From assembly GCA_016297325.1 (NCBI GenBank), contig JAEDGW010000149.1, positions 1-5,125 on the forward strand: a stretch of DNA of 5,125 bases, written 5' to 3'. Origin of the DNA: Coprococcus sp. GTDB taxonomy: Bacteria > Bacillota > Clostridia > Lachnospirales > Lachnospiraceae. Below the pieces are notes generated by a model, which saw nothing but the letters and a program-made list of their open reading frames with translations, had not been told where the DNA came from and made no database searches. The translations under genes and the position numbers were made by a program. The stretch's first letter is position 1. Each line of letters starts with the position of its first letter. Below are positions 1 to 5,125 of the stretch, piece by piece.

Positions 1-757
1 TAACTGTGAGGAGCTGTGTGTTCTTCACAATTGGAGTGATGATACAAAGTGCAATAAATATCAACACGATTACTATATACAGACCATTCTTGTAAAGGAA
101 CTGTGTTGTGTTGAATGTGTACTTGTAATTTTCAAATTTCTGTGCTCTGTTCTGCATGAATGTGTACTTGGACATTCTAAGGAGATCTATCAGATGATAC
201 TTGTGTGAAAATGCATCATGCTTTCTGTCCTTGATCTCCTGAAGTCTTGACTCATGTGTCATCTGTGCATCAAAGAGCTTGTTCTTGTATACATATTTCT
301 CGTCCTTGATTTCTTCCGGATCAGAAAGCTTTGCAAGTGCCTGCTCATGCTCTGTCTTGAGTGTTGCCTTTACTCTCTCATAGGACTCATTTTCTGCTGC
401 CTTCTCAGCCTCGCAGCTTGCAACTACCTTGCTATAGTACTCACTGTCATAATGCTCCTTAAGGTATCCCTCTGCATCGGCGATAAGCTTTGCAACCTTA
501 TCCTTATTGGCTGCCTCAACTGCCTTTGCCTTATCCAGGGCTGCCTTATCCTTTACGATTATGCTATCTTTTTCTTCCTTTGATAAATTCTTATCTTCCT
601 TTGCGATAGCTATATGGTTCTTCAAACTACGAACCTTGTCAGATCCATCAACTCGAAGTTCATCGATCTGAGCCTGTATCTTTCCAACATATTCATCAAT
701 CGGCTTAAGGAGTTTTTCCTCTGCATCAGCCGAAAGGATCATATTTTTATCTGTCAT
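1..757 (-). CDS. mglC: MglC-type sugar ABC transporter permease with long N-terminal extension (partial, 3' end off window)
   Basis: This is the first 252 codons of the probable membrane permease of the galactose/glucose importer; the reading frame stays open to the window edge. Residues 1-224 are hydrophilic, rich in Lys, Glu, Asp and Ala, and look helical or coiled-coil, for example around 60-145 and 165-210. A hydrophobic helix follows at about 226-243 (GLYIVIVLIFIALCIITPIV), then KNTQLLTV, which resembles the start of MglC/RbsC-family permeases at their first membrane helix. E. coli MglC has only a short tail there, so the extension is unusual. I chose the ATG at 757 over the in-frame ATG at 763, because AGGAG at 769-765 is 7 nt from the former and 1 nt from the latter. 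The gene starts 17 nt after mglA stops, so the two are probably co-transcribed. The permease identity rests on operon position and the last 30 residues only; the rest of the membrane domain is not visible. Confidence 0.8.
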   Translation of the reverse strand, partial: MTDKNMILSADAEEKLLKPIDEYVGKIQAQIDELRVDGSDKVRSLKNHIAIAKEDKNLSKEEKDSIIVKDKAALDKAKAVEAANKDKVAKLIADAEGYLKEHYDSEYYSKVVASCEAEKAAENESYERVKATLKTEHEQALAKLSDPEEIKDEKYVYKNKLFDAQMTHESRLQEIKDRKHDAFSHKYHLIDLLRMSKYTFMQNRAQKFENYKYTFNTTQFLYKNGLYIVIVLIFIALCIITPIVKNTQLLTV

Positions 758-764
758 ATCCATG

Positions 765-769
765 CTCCT
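765..769 (-). promoter_or_regulatory. Ribosome binding site of mglC
   Basis: AGGAG, within GAGAGGAG, lies in the 17-nt gap between mglA and mglC. It is 7 nt from the ATG at 757 but only 1 nt from the upstream in-frame ATG at 763, so translation most likely begins at MTDKNM rather than MDMTDKNM. Confidence 0.75.
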
Positions 770-774
770 CTCTA

Positions 775-2283
775 TTACAAATATTTAGCACTAAGTCTTA
801 ACAATTCTTCCTGATTAGTCTCCTTGGTATTTACAATTCCGGCAAGATGTCCATTTGACATAACACCTATACGGTTTGTGATACCCAGGATCTCCGGCAT
901 CTCAGAGGAGACAACTATGATAGTCTTGCCCTGCTTTGCCATGTTGATTATAAGCTCATATATTTCATACTTGGCTCCTACATCAATACCTCTTGTAGGA
1001 TCATCCATCATGAATACATTTGGTGAACGCTCAAGCCATTTTCCGAAAATAACCTTCTGCTGATTACCACCGGACAGGTTGGCGATCATATCGTCAGGTC
1101 CCATACACTTGGTGTGCATGACCTTGATCTCCTCAGCGGTGGCACGAACCATGCTGTCATGTGACAGTGCCACGCCGCTCTTGTAGTGGTTCATATTTGC
1201 AATAGTGGTATTGAAGGTGATATCTGCCTTGAGGAAGAGACCATTTGCTTTTCTCTCCTCTGTGATAAGGGCAAATCCATGATCCATAGCGTCCTTAGGA
1301 CCTGTAAAGTTCATGATCTTGCCATCATATATTACATTTCCTGCTGCTCTTGTACGAATACCAAATATTGTCTCAAGAAGCTCTGTACGTCCGGCTCCAA
1401 CCAGACCATAGAGTCCAAATATCTCACCCTTCTTGACATCAAATGTAATATTCTGGAGCTTTGGTGCGTACTTTGTTGAAAGATTCTGTACTGAAAGAAT
1501 CGTATCACCAGGCGTATTATCCACAGGTGGGAATCTGTTATCAAGAGAACGGCCAACCATGGCTGATATCAGCTCATTCATATCGGTGTCCTTGCTGTCC
1601 TTTGTCATAACCAGGCTTCCATCTCGGAGAACTGATATCTGATCGCAGATCTCGAATATCTCATCCATCTTATGTGAGATGTAAATCAGGGAAATTCCCT
1701 GCTCCTTGAGCTGTCTCATCATCTTGAAAAGCTTTGCAACCTCTGGTGCTGTCAGTGATGATGTAGGCTCATCAAGTACGATTACCTTAGAATTGTACGA
1801 GATAGCCTTTGCGATCTCACACATCTGTCTCTGGGAAACTGACATCCTCTTCATCGGCTGTGTAAGATTGACCGTTATACCCAGCTTTCTGAACAAGTCT
1901 GAAGCTTCCTTCTTCATACGGCCCTCATCGATAACTCCAAGAGAGTTCTTTGGATAACGTCCAAGGAACAGGTTGTCAACAACGCTTCTCTCAAGGCACT
2001 GATTTAATTCCTGATGAACCATCGCAACTCCATTCTCGAGTGCATCCTTAGGACCAGAGAAATTTACTTCTTTTCCATCTAATATTATTGTTCCTTCGTC
2101 CTTCTGATAGGTTCCGAAGAGACACTTCATCATTGTCGATTTACCGGCACCATTCTCACCCATAAGTCCCATGATTGAACCAGGTTTAACATTCAAATTA
2201 ATATGGTTAAGGACCTTATTTCTGCCGAATGATTTGCTCATGCCTTGAATCGATAAGATGTATTTATTCTTATCTTCTGCCAT
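775..2283 (-). CDS. mglA: Galactose/methyl-galactoside import ATP-binding protein MglA
   Basis: This is the cytoplasmic ATPase of the galactose/glucose ABC importer, a fused protein with two nucleotide-binding domains (502 aa; E. coli MglA is about 506). Domain 1 has Walker A GENGAGKS (42-49), Q-loop Gln91, signature SVSQ (148-151), Walker B VIVLDEPT (167-174) and His204. Domain 2, from about 262, has the degenerate Walker A GLVGAGRT (293-300) usual in this family, signature LSGGNQQK (403-410) and Walker B ending MMDDPTRGIDVGAK. Stretches such as YISHKMDEIF, MVGRSL, GFALITEER and SSEMPEILGIT match E. coli MglA closely, so the call is specific rather than generic sugar ATPase. One oddity is Asp428 where the usual DEPT motif has the catalytic Glu. 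I chose the ATG at 2283 because AAGGAAG lies 7 nt upstream; the in-frame ATG at 2301 has no good ribosome site. It sits between mglB and mglC. Confidence 0.96.
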   Translation of the reverse strand: MAEDKNKYILSIQGMSKSFGRNKVLNHINLNVKPGSIMGLMGENGAGKSTMMKCLFGTYQKDEGTIILDGKEVNFSGPKDALENGVAMVHQELNQCLERSVVDNLFLGRYPKNSLGVIDEGRMKKEASDLFRKLGITVNLTQPMKRMSVSQRQMCEIAKAISYNSKVIVLDEPTSSLTAPEVAKLFKMMRQLKEQGISLIYISHKMDEIFEICDQISVLRDGSLVMTKDSKDTDMNELISAMVGRSLDNRFPPVDNTPGDTILSVQNLSTKYAPKLQNITFDVKKGEIFGLYGLVGAGRTELLETIFGIRTRAAGNVIYDGKIMNFTGPKDAMDHGFALITEERKANGLFLKADITFNTTIANMNHYKSGVALSHDSMVRATAEEIKVMHTKCMGPDDMIANLSGGNQQKVIFGKWLERSPNVFMMDDPTRGIDVGAKYEIYELIINMAKQGKTIIVVSSEMPEILGITNRIGVMSNGHLAGIVNTKETNQEELLRLSAKYL

Positions 2284-2290
2284 ATCTCTA

Positions 2291-2297
2291 CTTCCTT
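2291..2297 (-). promoter_or_regulatory. Ribosome binding site of mglA
   Basis: AAGGAAG with a 7-nt spacer to the ATG at 2283. It lies inside the longer open frame that begins at 2301, and therefore argues for the start MAEDKNKY and against MKGSRDMAED. Confidence 0.65.
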
Positions 2298-2305
2298 TCA
2301 TTGAA

Positions 2306-2344
2306 CATCAGCTCATTAATAGCCGCCTTCGGCGAGAGCTGATG
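2306..2344 (-). repeat. Hairpin just upstream of mglA (9-bp outer stem, 4-bp inner stem)
   Basis: CATCAGCTC (2306-2314) and GAGCTGATG (2336-2344) are perfect 9-base inverted repeats. Inside them CGCC/GGCG (2324-2327, 2331-2334) forms a second small stem around a 3-nt loop. In the mglBA transcript this stacked hairpin ends about 9 nt before the mglA ribosome site, so it could influence mglA translation or mRNA decay. That role is inference. There is no U-run after it, so it is not an intrinsic terminator. Confidence 0.6.
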
Positions 2345-2349
2345 CTACA

Positions 2350-2376
2350 TATCAAGTTCTCATAAAAAACTTGATA
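2350..2376 (-). repeat. AT-rich inverted repeat in the mglB-mglA gap
   Basis: TATCAAGTT (2350-2358) and AACTTGATA (2368-2376) form a perfect 9-bp stem with a 9-nt loop. The TTGATAC part (2371-2377) is also perfectly complementary to GTATCAA (2398-2404), which belongs to the neighbouring terminator-like hairpin. The two hairpins could therefore be alternative structures in the same RNA. Confidence 0.5.
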
Positions 2377-2388
2377 CATACTCTTAGT

Positions 2389-2426
2389 AAAAGAAGGGTA
2401 TCAAATGTTTAGTCTGACACCCCTCT
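2389..2426 (-). terminator. Terminator-like hairpin after mglB (probably partial read-through)
   Basis: In the minus-strand RNA, 2426-2415 pairs with 2403-2392 over 12 bp, including two G-U pairs, with an 11-nt loop. The 3' arm ends in UCU and runs into UUUU (2392-2389). It starts 44 nt after the mglB stop codon. The U-run is short and mglA has no convincing promoter of its own, so it probably acts as a leaky terminator or as a 3'-end stabiliser for mglB message. Such structures are common after binding-protein genes, which are needed in excess over the ATPase and permease. Confidence 0.5.
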
Positions 2427-2470
2427 GAGTTAAATCATTTCCTATTGATCAATCATCCAGGTAACTTATA

Positions 2471-3742
2471 TTACTTAGAGAGAATTGATGTGTATGATGC
2501 TGCATTGTCTGTCTTAACCATGTTGATTGCAAATGCATCGTACTCGCCTGGGTTACCAAGACGGTTTGTGATGTTAGACTCTGTCTGTCCATCACCACCG
2601 ATGTAATCTACATTCAGGTTAAGAAGGTCATCATAGTTCTGAAGAAGTGGCTGGTATGTTGAGCTCAGGAAGTTATCTGAAGCATTGTAGATATCAAGCC
2701 ATACCTTCTTGCTTGGGCTCTTGCTTGAGTCAAGCTGCTTTGAAACCTTGTCATAAACCTTTGTTGAATCTGTGAAATCCTGATAGTTGTCTGCTGTTAC
2801 TGCTACGTTCAGTGCATAGTATGATCTCTCTTCCTCACTGTATCTGTAGTCAACATCCTTCTCAAGCTTGTTTCCAGCCTCGTCTGCTGTACCGATACCA
2901 GTATCAACATCTACACCATCAAGTGCGTTACGAATAACTCTCAGTGTCAGGTAAGCCTGAACATCTGCATGCTGTGAAATTGTTCCGCCGTAGCCCTCTG
3001 CGATTGCTGCAACTGCATCGCTGTTAGCATCGTATCCAAATGTAGGAACCTTGTTGTCCTTTGCCCAGGCATTGAACATTGACATTCCCATACCATCGTT
3101 ATTTGAAACAACTACATCGATCTGATCACCGAATGATGCTGTCCATGTTCCGATCGCATTACCAGCTGTAGCTGCATCCCATGTAGCTCCTGCTGAGTTC
3201 TTCATTTCCTGTGATGCAAGCTCTCTGATCGTATATGTCTTGCCATCAATATCAAGCTTAGCATCCTGTACTACTGTTGCCTTACCATCTACGTTTGTTC
3301 CGGCTGGTGTTGAATCAACTGCTCCGTTTGCATCAACTCCTGTGCCAAGTGCTGAACGAACACCTCTTGTACGTGCGATTGAATCATTGTGTCCGATATC
3401 ACCGATTGCAAGTACATATCCGATGACTCCATCACCGTTACGATCGATTGTTGCTGCATTTGCCTTGATGTAGTCAAGAACCATCTGTCCCTGAAGCTCA
3501 GCACCCTGATTAGCATCAAATCCTACATAATATGTGTCCTTGTTGTAACTAAGAGCGTCCTTGTCAAGCTCTCCTGTTGAACTGTTAGATGGCTGACGGT
3601 TGAACCAGCAAAGTGGCTTGTCCTTGTTTGCAACTCCACTGCTTGAGCTTCCGCCACCTGAGCTTCCGCCTGATCCACATCCTACCATTGATAATGCAAG
3701 TGTTGCAGCTGCTACTACAGCTAAGATTCTCTTTTTTCTCAT
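2471..3742 (-). CDS. mglB: Galactose/glucose-binding lipoprotein MglB, circularly permuted
   Basis: This is the extracellular sugar-binding component of the Mgl importer (423 aa, precursor). A lipoprotein signal (MRKKR, hydrophobic core, SMVGC) is cleaved before Cys22, and a Gly/Ser linker (23-37) follows. From about residue 41 the sequence aligns with E. coli MglB starting in the middle: PLCWFNRQP matches the segment with Asn91. Then come a Ca-site-like loop DRNGD (100-104), GHNDSIAR (His118, Asp120, Arg124), Trp188, SNND (Asn215), FGYD (Asp238) and GTISQ (253-257). After the normal C-terminal region (to about 324) and a Ser/Lys-rich linker (about 325-346), residues 347-423 match the usual N-terminus (VWLDIYNASDNF, Asp356/Phe358; AINMV). 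It is longer than E. coli MglB (about 309 mature residues), mainly through an insertion around 132-185. The ATG at 3742 has AGGAGG 8 nt upstream. It is first in mglBAC. Family assignment is firm; exact sugar preference is inferred. Confidence 0.95.
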   Translation of the reverse strand: MRKKRILAVVAAATLALSMVGCGSGGSSGGGSSSSGVANKDKPLCWFNRQPSNSSTGELDKDALSYNKDTYYVGFDANQGAELQGQMVLDYIKANAATIDRNGDGVIGYVLAIGDIGHNDSIARTRGVRSALGTGVDANGAVDSTPAGTNVDGKATVVQDAKLDIDGKTYTIRELASQEMKNSAGATWDAATAGNAIGTWTASFGDQIDVVVSNNDGMGMSMFNAWAKDNKVPTFGYDANSDAVAAIAEGYGGTISQHADVQAYLTLRVIRNALDGVDVDTGIGTADEAGNKLEKDVDYRYSEEERSYYALNVAVTADNYQDFTDSTKVYDKVSKQLDSSKSPSKKVWLDIYNASDNFLSSTYQPLLQNYDDLLNLNVDYIGGDGQTESNITNRLGNPGEYDAFAINMVKTDNAASYTSILSK

Positions 3743-3961
3743 ATCTCTTTCCTCCTATGTTCTGGTTTTGTGTGTTTTTTTATTTTCGTCGTTCCTCATT
3801 GACTAAATTCATTATAATTTGACATAGGATTTGAAAGAATAGAATATTTTTGGATTAATTAGCAAAATTTTGTGATTTATTGATTTTTTTATAGATATTT
3901 TCACTAATTCACATTGGTTAATAGTTATATATTAGGATATTTTTGACTTAATAGCGATGGT
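3743..3961. other. AT-rich upstream region of the mglBAC operon
   Basis: This gene-free tract holds the mglB ribosome site (AGGAGG, 3756-3751), an untranslated leader of about 60 nt and a very AT-rich stretch from about 3825 to 3955 that could serve as a promoter upstream element. I searched by eye for a CcpA-type cre box and for LacI-family palindromes with a central CG, and saw none. Confidence 0.5.
3811..3839 (-). promoter_or_regulatory. Probable promoter of mglBAC
   Basis: A perfect -10 hexamer TATAAT lies at 3816-3811. The hexamer 17 nt upstream (3839-3834, TTCTTT) is a poor match to TTGACA, and the DNA further upstream is very AT-rich. Transcription would begin near 3804, giving a leader of about 62 nt before the mglB ATG. 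The poor -35 suggests a promoter that depends on an activator or upstream element, which is inference. TATAAT occurs easily by chance in such AT-rich DNA. Confidence 0.45.
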
Positions 3962-4072
3962 TTAGCTTGCTTTACTGGGCAATTTTCACCTGTCACCGGC
4001 AAGTTTGGAGGGCGGGATGGTCTGTGATGACATATTCTATACGGTGGCTTAGCGGCATTTTAGTGGCACCTT
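3962..4072. other. GC-richer islet in the intergenic region, no recognised gene
   Basis: Base composition rises to roughly half G+C here (most clearly 3976-4022), against a very AT-rich flank. Short complementary stretches are present, for example CTTGC near 3967 with GCAAG near 3999. I recognise no riboswitch core and no long frame. In the minus-strand frame of the 16-codon ORF just upstream, 21 more codons (MPLSHRIEYVITDH and onward) stay open from 4056 to the next stop. The islet may be a structured leader RNA or a decayed gene remnant; neither is shown. Confidence 0.3.
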
Positions 4073-4123
4073 CTATAACAGCTTATTTTTATCTTTTGAT
4101 TGTTTTCCATCTGTTTTGCGCAT
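4073..4123 (-). CDS. Possible 16-residue leader peptide or gene remnant
   Basis: A tiny frame encodes MRKTDGKQSKDKNKLL, then TAG. It is supported only by a good ribosome site, GAGGG (4136-4132) 8 nt before the ATG. The peptide is Lys-rich and has no motif I recognise. It lies about 330 nt upstream of mglB on the same strand, so it could be a leader peptide for the operon. Alternatively it could be the start of a gene now interrupted, since the same frame continues open past the TAG for about 26 codons. Chance occurrence is a serious alternative at this length. Confidence 0.2.
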   Translation of the reverse strand: MRKTDGKQSKDKNKLL

Positions 4124-4156
4124 AAAATTATCCCTCTTTAACTTAGAATATGCAAA

Positions 4157-4222
4157 TAGATACAAGTTTTAGAATTTTTGTATCTAATAAGCTTATTTTA
4201 AGGAAAAAGATACAATTTTGTA
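4157..4222. promoter_or_regulatory. Operator-like palindromes sharing GATACAA / TTGTA
   Basis: TAGATACAA (4157-4165) and TTGTATCTA (4178-4186) are perfect 9-base inverted repeats around 12 AT-rich bases. A third copy of AGATACAA (4208-4215) forms its own compact palindrome, TACAA-TT-TTGTA (4211-4222). Two palindromes with the same half-site within 66 bp look like binding sites for a dimeric regulator, or alternatively short RNA hairpins. They lie just upstream of the 16-codon ORF and about 420-480 bp upstream of mglB. Which gene they serve is unknown. Confidence 0.35.
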
Positions 4223-4267
4223 CTCTTTTACGTATAGTCATAAAAGCAAGCTGCCTTCCTCACATAG

Positions 4268-4393
4268 CACATGCCACAACAGCACATGTTTCAACAGCAC
4301 ATGTTACAATAACGCATGCCACAACCGCACATAACGCAATAGTACATGACACAATAACACTTGCAACGCATAGCACATACAGCATAACACAAG
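4268..4393. repeat. Degenerate 15-bp tandem repeat, about eight units
   Basis: Six consecutive 15-base units start at 4268, 4283, 4298, 4313, 4328 and 4343, with consensus close to CACATGNCACAATAG. Two diverged units of 16 and 14 bases follow, and then a partial unit. There are no unique spacers, so it is not a CRISPR array. Since 15 is divisible by three, every frame yields a five-residue repeat. None of the three repeat-containing frames I checked has a convincing ribosome site. The function is unknown; it could be a slippage-derived minisatellite or an array of protein-binding sites. Confidence 0.75.
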
Positions 4394-4470
4394 CCTCTCG
4401 CGTCACTGCACATTTATGGCGATGAGTAATTCATGCTAAAACATGGTCATGTACAGTAATCCACGCAAAC

Positions 4471-4508
4471 AAAAAAGAGCGTGGGTTGGACTCAACCACG
4501 CTCTTTTT
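4471..4508 (-). terminator. Strong intrinsic terminator, probably bidirectional
   Basis: AGAGCGTGG pairs with CCACGCTCT, and the stem extends through flanking A/T pairs and, past one bulged G, through TTG/CAA around a GACT loop. The total is about 16 bp. Minus-strand transcripts end in six U residues (4476-4471), only 5 nt after the zinc-ribbon gene's stop codon. The A-run on the other side gives U residues for plus-strand transcripts too. It separates that gene from the mglBAC operon. Confidence 0.9.
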
Positions 4509-4513
4509 CAGGC

Positions 4514-5125
4514 TTACATGTTCACATTCATATAGCTTCCACAATAAGGACATTTGCTGGAATATCCAGTCGCTGCGCGGAAACTCGAACCACAGTTTGG
4601 GCATCGGACCGCCACCAGTCTCAGCTGATCCGGTGCCACCGGCTTGTCGTCCATGAGCTCTTCCTCACCAGGAAGCCGCTCATCCCTTACTGAATCCGGA
4701 TCATAGCCGTATTTGCCGTTGTACTCGAATATATCTATCGTCATACCAATCGGATACATTCCGGCCCCCCTTGTAAATCCTGTTGGTATTATAGCCTCCC
4801 GCTCGACATGGTAGCTGTCAAAGTAATGCACGATCGTGTCCATCATATATGTATTGTTCACCTTAACAGAAGTATTCTCCGTGTATCCATATATCTTTGC
4901 AGGATATCTCACGCCCTTTTTCACTATCATCTTCTTGTTGTGGACCAATATCGCCACCACTATATCCATTCCCCCACCGATCAGTAAGAAACTTCCCGGA
5001 AGGCTCAGCATTGCCAGAGGGAATTTTCCCGGCTCTGCCACAATTGCAAATATAAATCCCACGAAAACACCGACAGCAAGAAATATACTACCAACCAAAA
5101 CCACTATCCTATGAGCTGCATTCAT
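4514..5125 (-). CDS. Hypothetical two-helix membrane protein with C-terminal zinc ribbon
   Basis: A 203-residue protein of unknown function. Two hydrophobic helices (about 7-29 and 36-62) are followed by a soluble region (about 65-145). Its pattern, KKGVRYPAKIYGY followed by YPIGMTIDIFEYNGKYGYDPDS, recalls the small beta-rich DUF3592-type domain found next to membrane helices; this likeness is from memory and uncertain. An acidic linker (LPGEEELMDDKP) leads to a zinc-ribbon with CPNC (175-178) and CPYC (192-195), four cysteines able to bind one zinc ion. The ATG coincides with the last base of the window, so its ribosome site cannot be seen and a start further upstream cannot be excluded. The strong terminator right after the stop makes it a separate unit from mglBAC; nothing links it functionally to sugar uptake. 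Confidence 0.85.
   Translation of the reverse strand: MNAAHRIVVLVGSIFLAVGVFVGFIFAIVAEPGKFPLAMLSLPGSFLLIGGGMDIVVAILVHNKKMIVKKGVRYPAKIYGYTENTSVKVNNTYMMDTIVHYFDSYHVEREAIIPTGFTRGAGMYPIGMTIDIFEYNGKYGYDPDSVRDERLPGEEELMDDKPVAPDQLRLVAVRCPNCGSSFRAATGYSSKCPYCGSYMNVNM

Noticed and set aside
254..583. Plus-strand 109-codon open frame
   Set aside because: Antisense shadow of the mglC extension; Leu/Cys-rich with no ribosome site.
2301..2301. ATG at 2301 as the mglA start
   Set aside because: No Shine-Dalgarno sequence upstream, while AAGGAAG is correctly spaced for the ATG at 2283.
2370..2410. Separate promoter for mglA (TTGATA near 2405 with TATGTA 18 nt later)
   Set aside because: The -10 match is poor and both elements are explained by the inverted repeats.
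3819..3824. TTGACA on the plus strand as a -35 element
   Set aside because: No suitable -10 at 16-18 nt and no plus-strand gene downstream.
3962..4072. Cobalamin, c-di-GMP or fluoride riboswitch
   Set aside because: Short similarities such as GGTGCC appear, but none of the conserved cores could be assembled in order on either strand.
4261..4393. CRISPR array
   Set aside because: Units are contiguous 15-mers without spacers and are far more diverged than CRISPR repeats.
4291..4413. Minus-strand 40-codon Cys-rich frame (12 Cys)
   Set aside because: No ribosome site, and the Cys pattern is produced by the TGTGC/TGTTGT content of the repeat, so coding is not supported.
4150..4425. Plus-strand 91-codon open frame containing the repeat
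   Set aside because: No ribosome site before its ATG and no recognisable domain; the apparent peptide repeat follows directly from the 15-bp DNA repeat.

Overview
The window comes from a low-to-moderate-GC Bacillota chromosome, most likely a gut Clostridia of the Lachnospiraceae type. This is inferred from strong AGGAGG-type ribosome sites, a lipoprotein signal on the sugar-binding protein, protein style and AT-rich intergenic DNA; no marker gene fixes the genus. All four protein genes that can be supported lie on the minus strand.

Reading along the minus strand: (1) 5125-4514, a small two-helix membrane protein with a C-terminal zinc ribbon, closed by a strong hairpin terminator at 4471-4508. 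(2) 4470-3743, about 730 bases of non-coding DNA. It holds a degenerate 15-bp tandem repeat, TACAA/TTGTA palindromes, a 16-codon possible leader ORF, a GC-richer islet, a very AT-rich tract and a probable promoter. (3) 3742-1, a galactose/glucose (methyl-galactoside) ABC importer operon in the order mglB (binding lipoprotein), mglA (ATPase), mglC (permease, running off the window). The mglB-mglA gap holds three consecutive hairpins, the first terminator-like, which fits differential expression of a binding protein needed in excess. mglA and mglC are only 17 nt apart.

The most striking observation is that MglB looks naturally circularly permuted relative to E. coli MglB. The polypeptide begins at the segment equivalent to mature residue ~84, runs to the usual C-terminus, passes through a Ser/Lys-rich linker, and ends with the segment that is normally the N-terminus. 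Nearly all sugar-contacting residues are kept in the new order. The same operon carries a second oddity: MglC has about 224 charged, helix-prone residues before its first membrane helix, where the E. coli permease has only a short tail. Together these suggest a lineage-specific remodelling of the Mgl importer. Alignments to E. coli proteins were made from memory and should be rerun.
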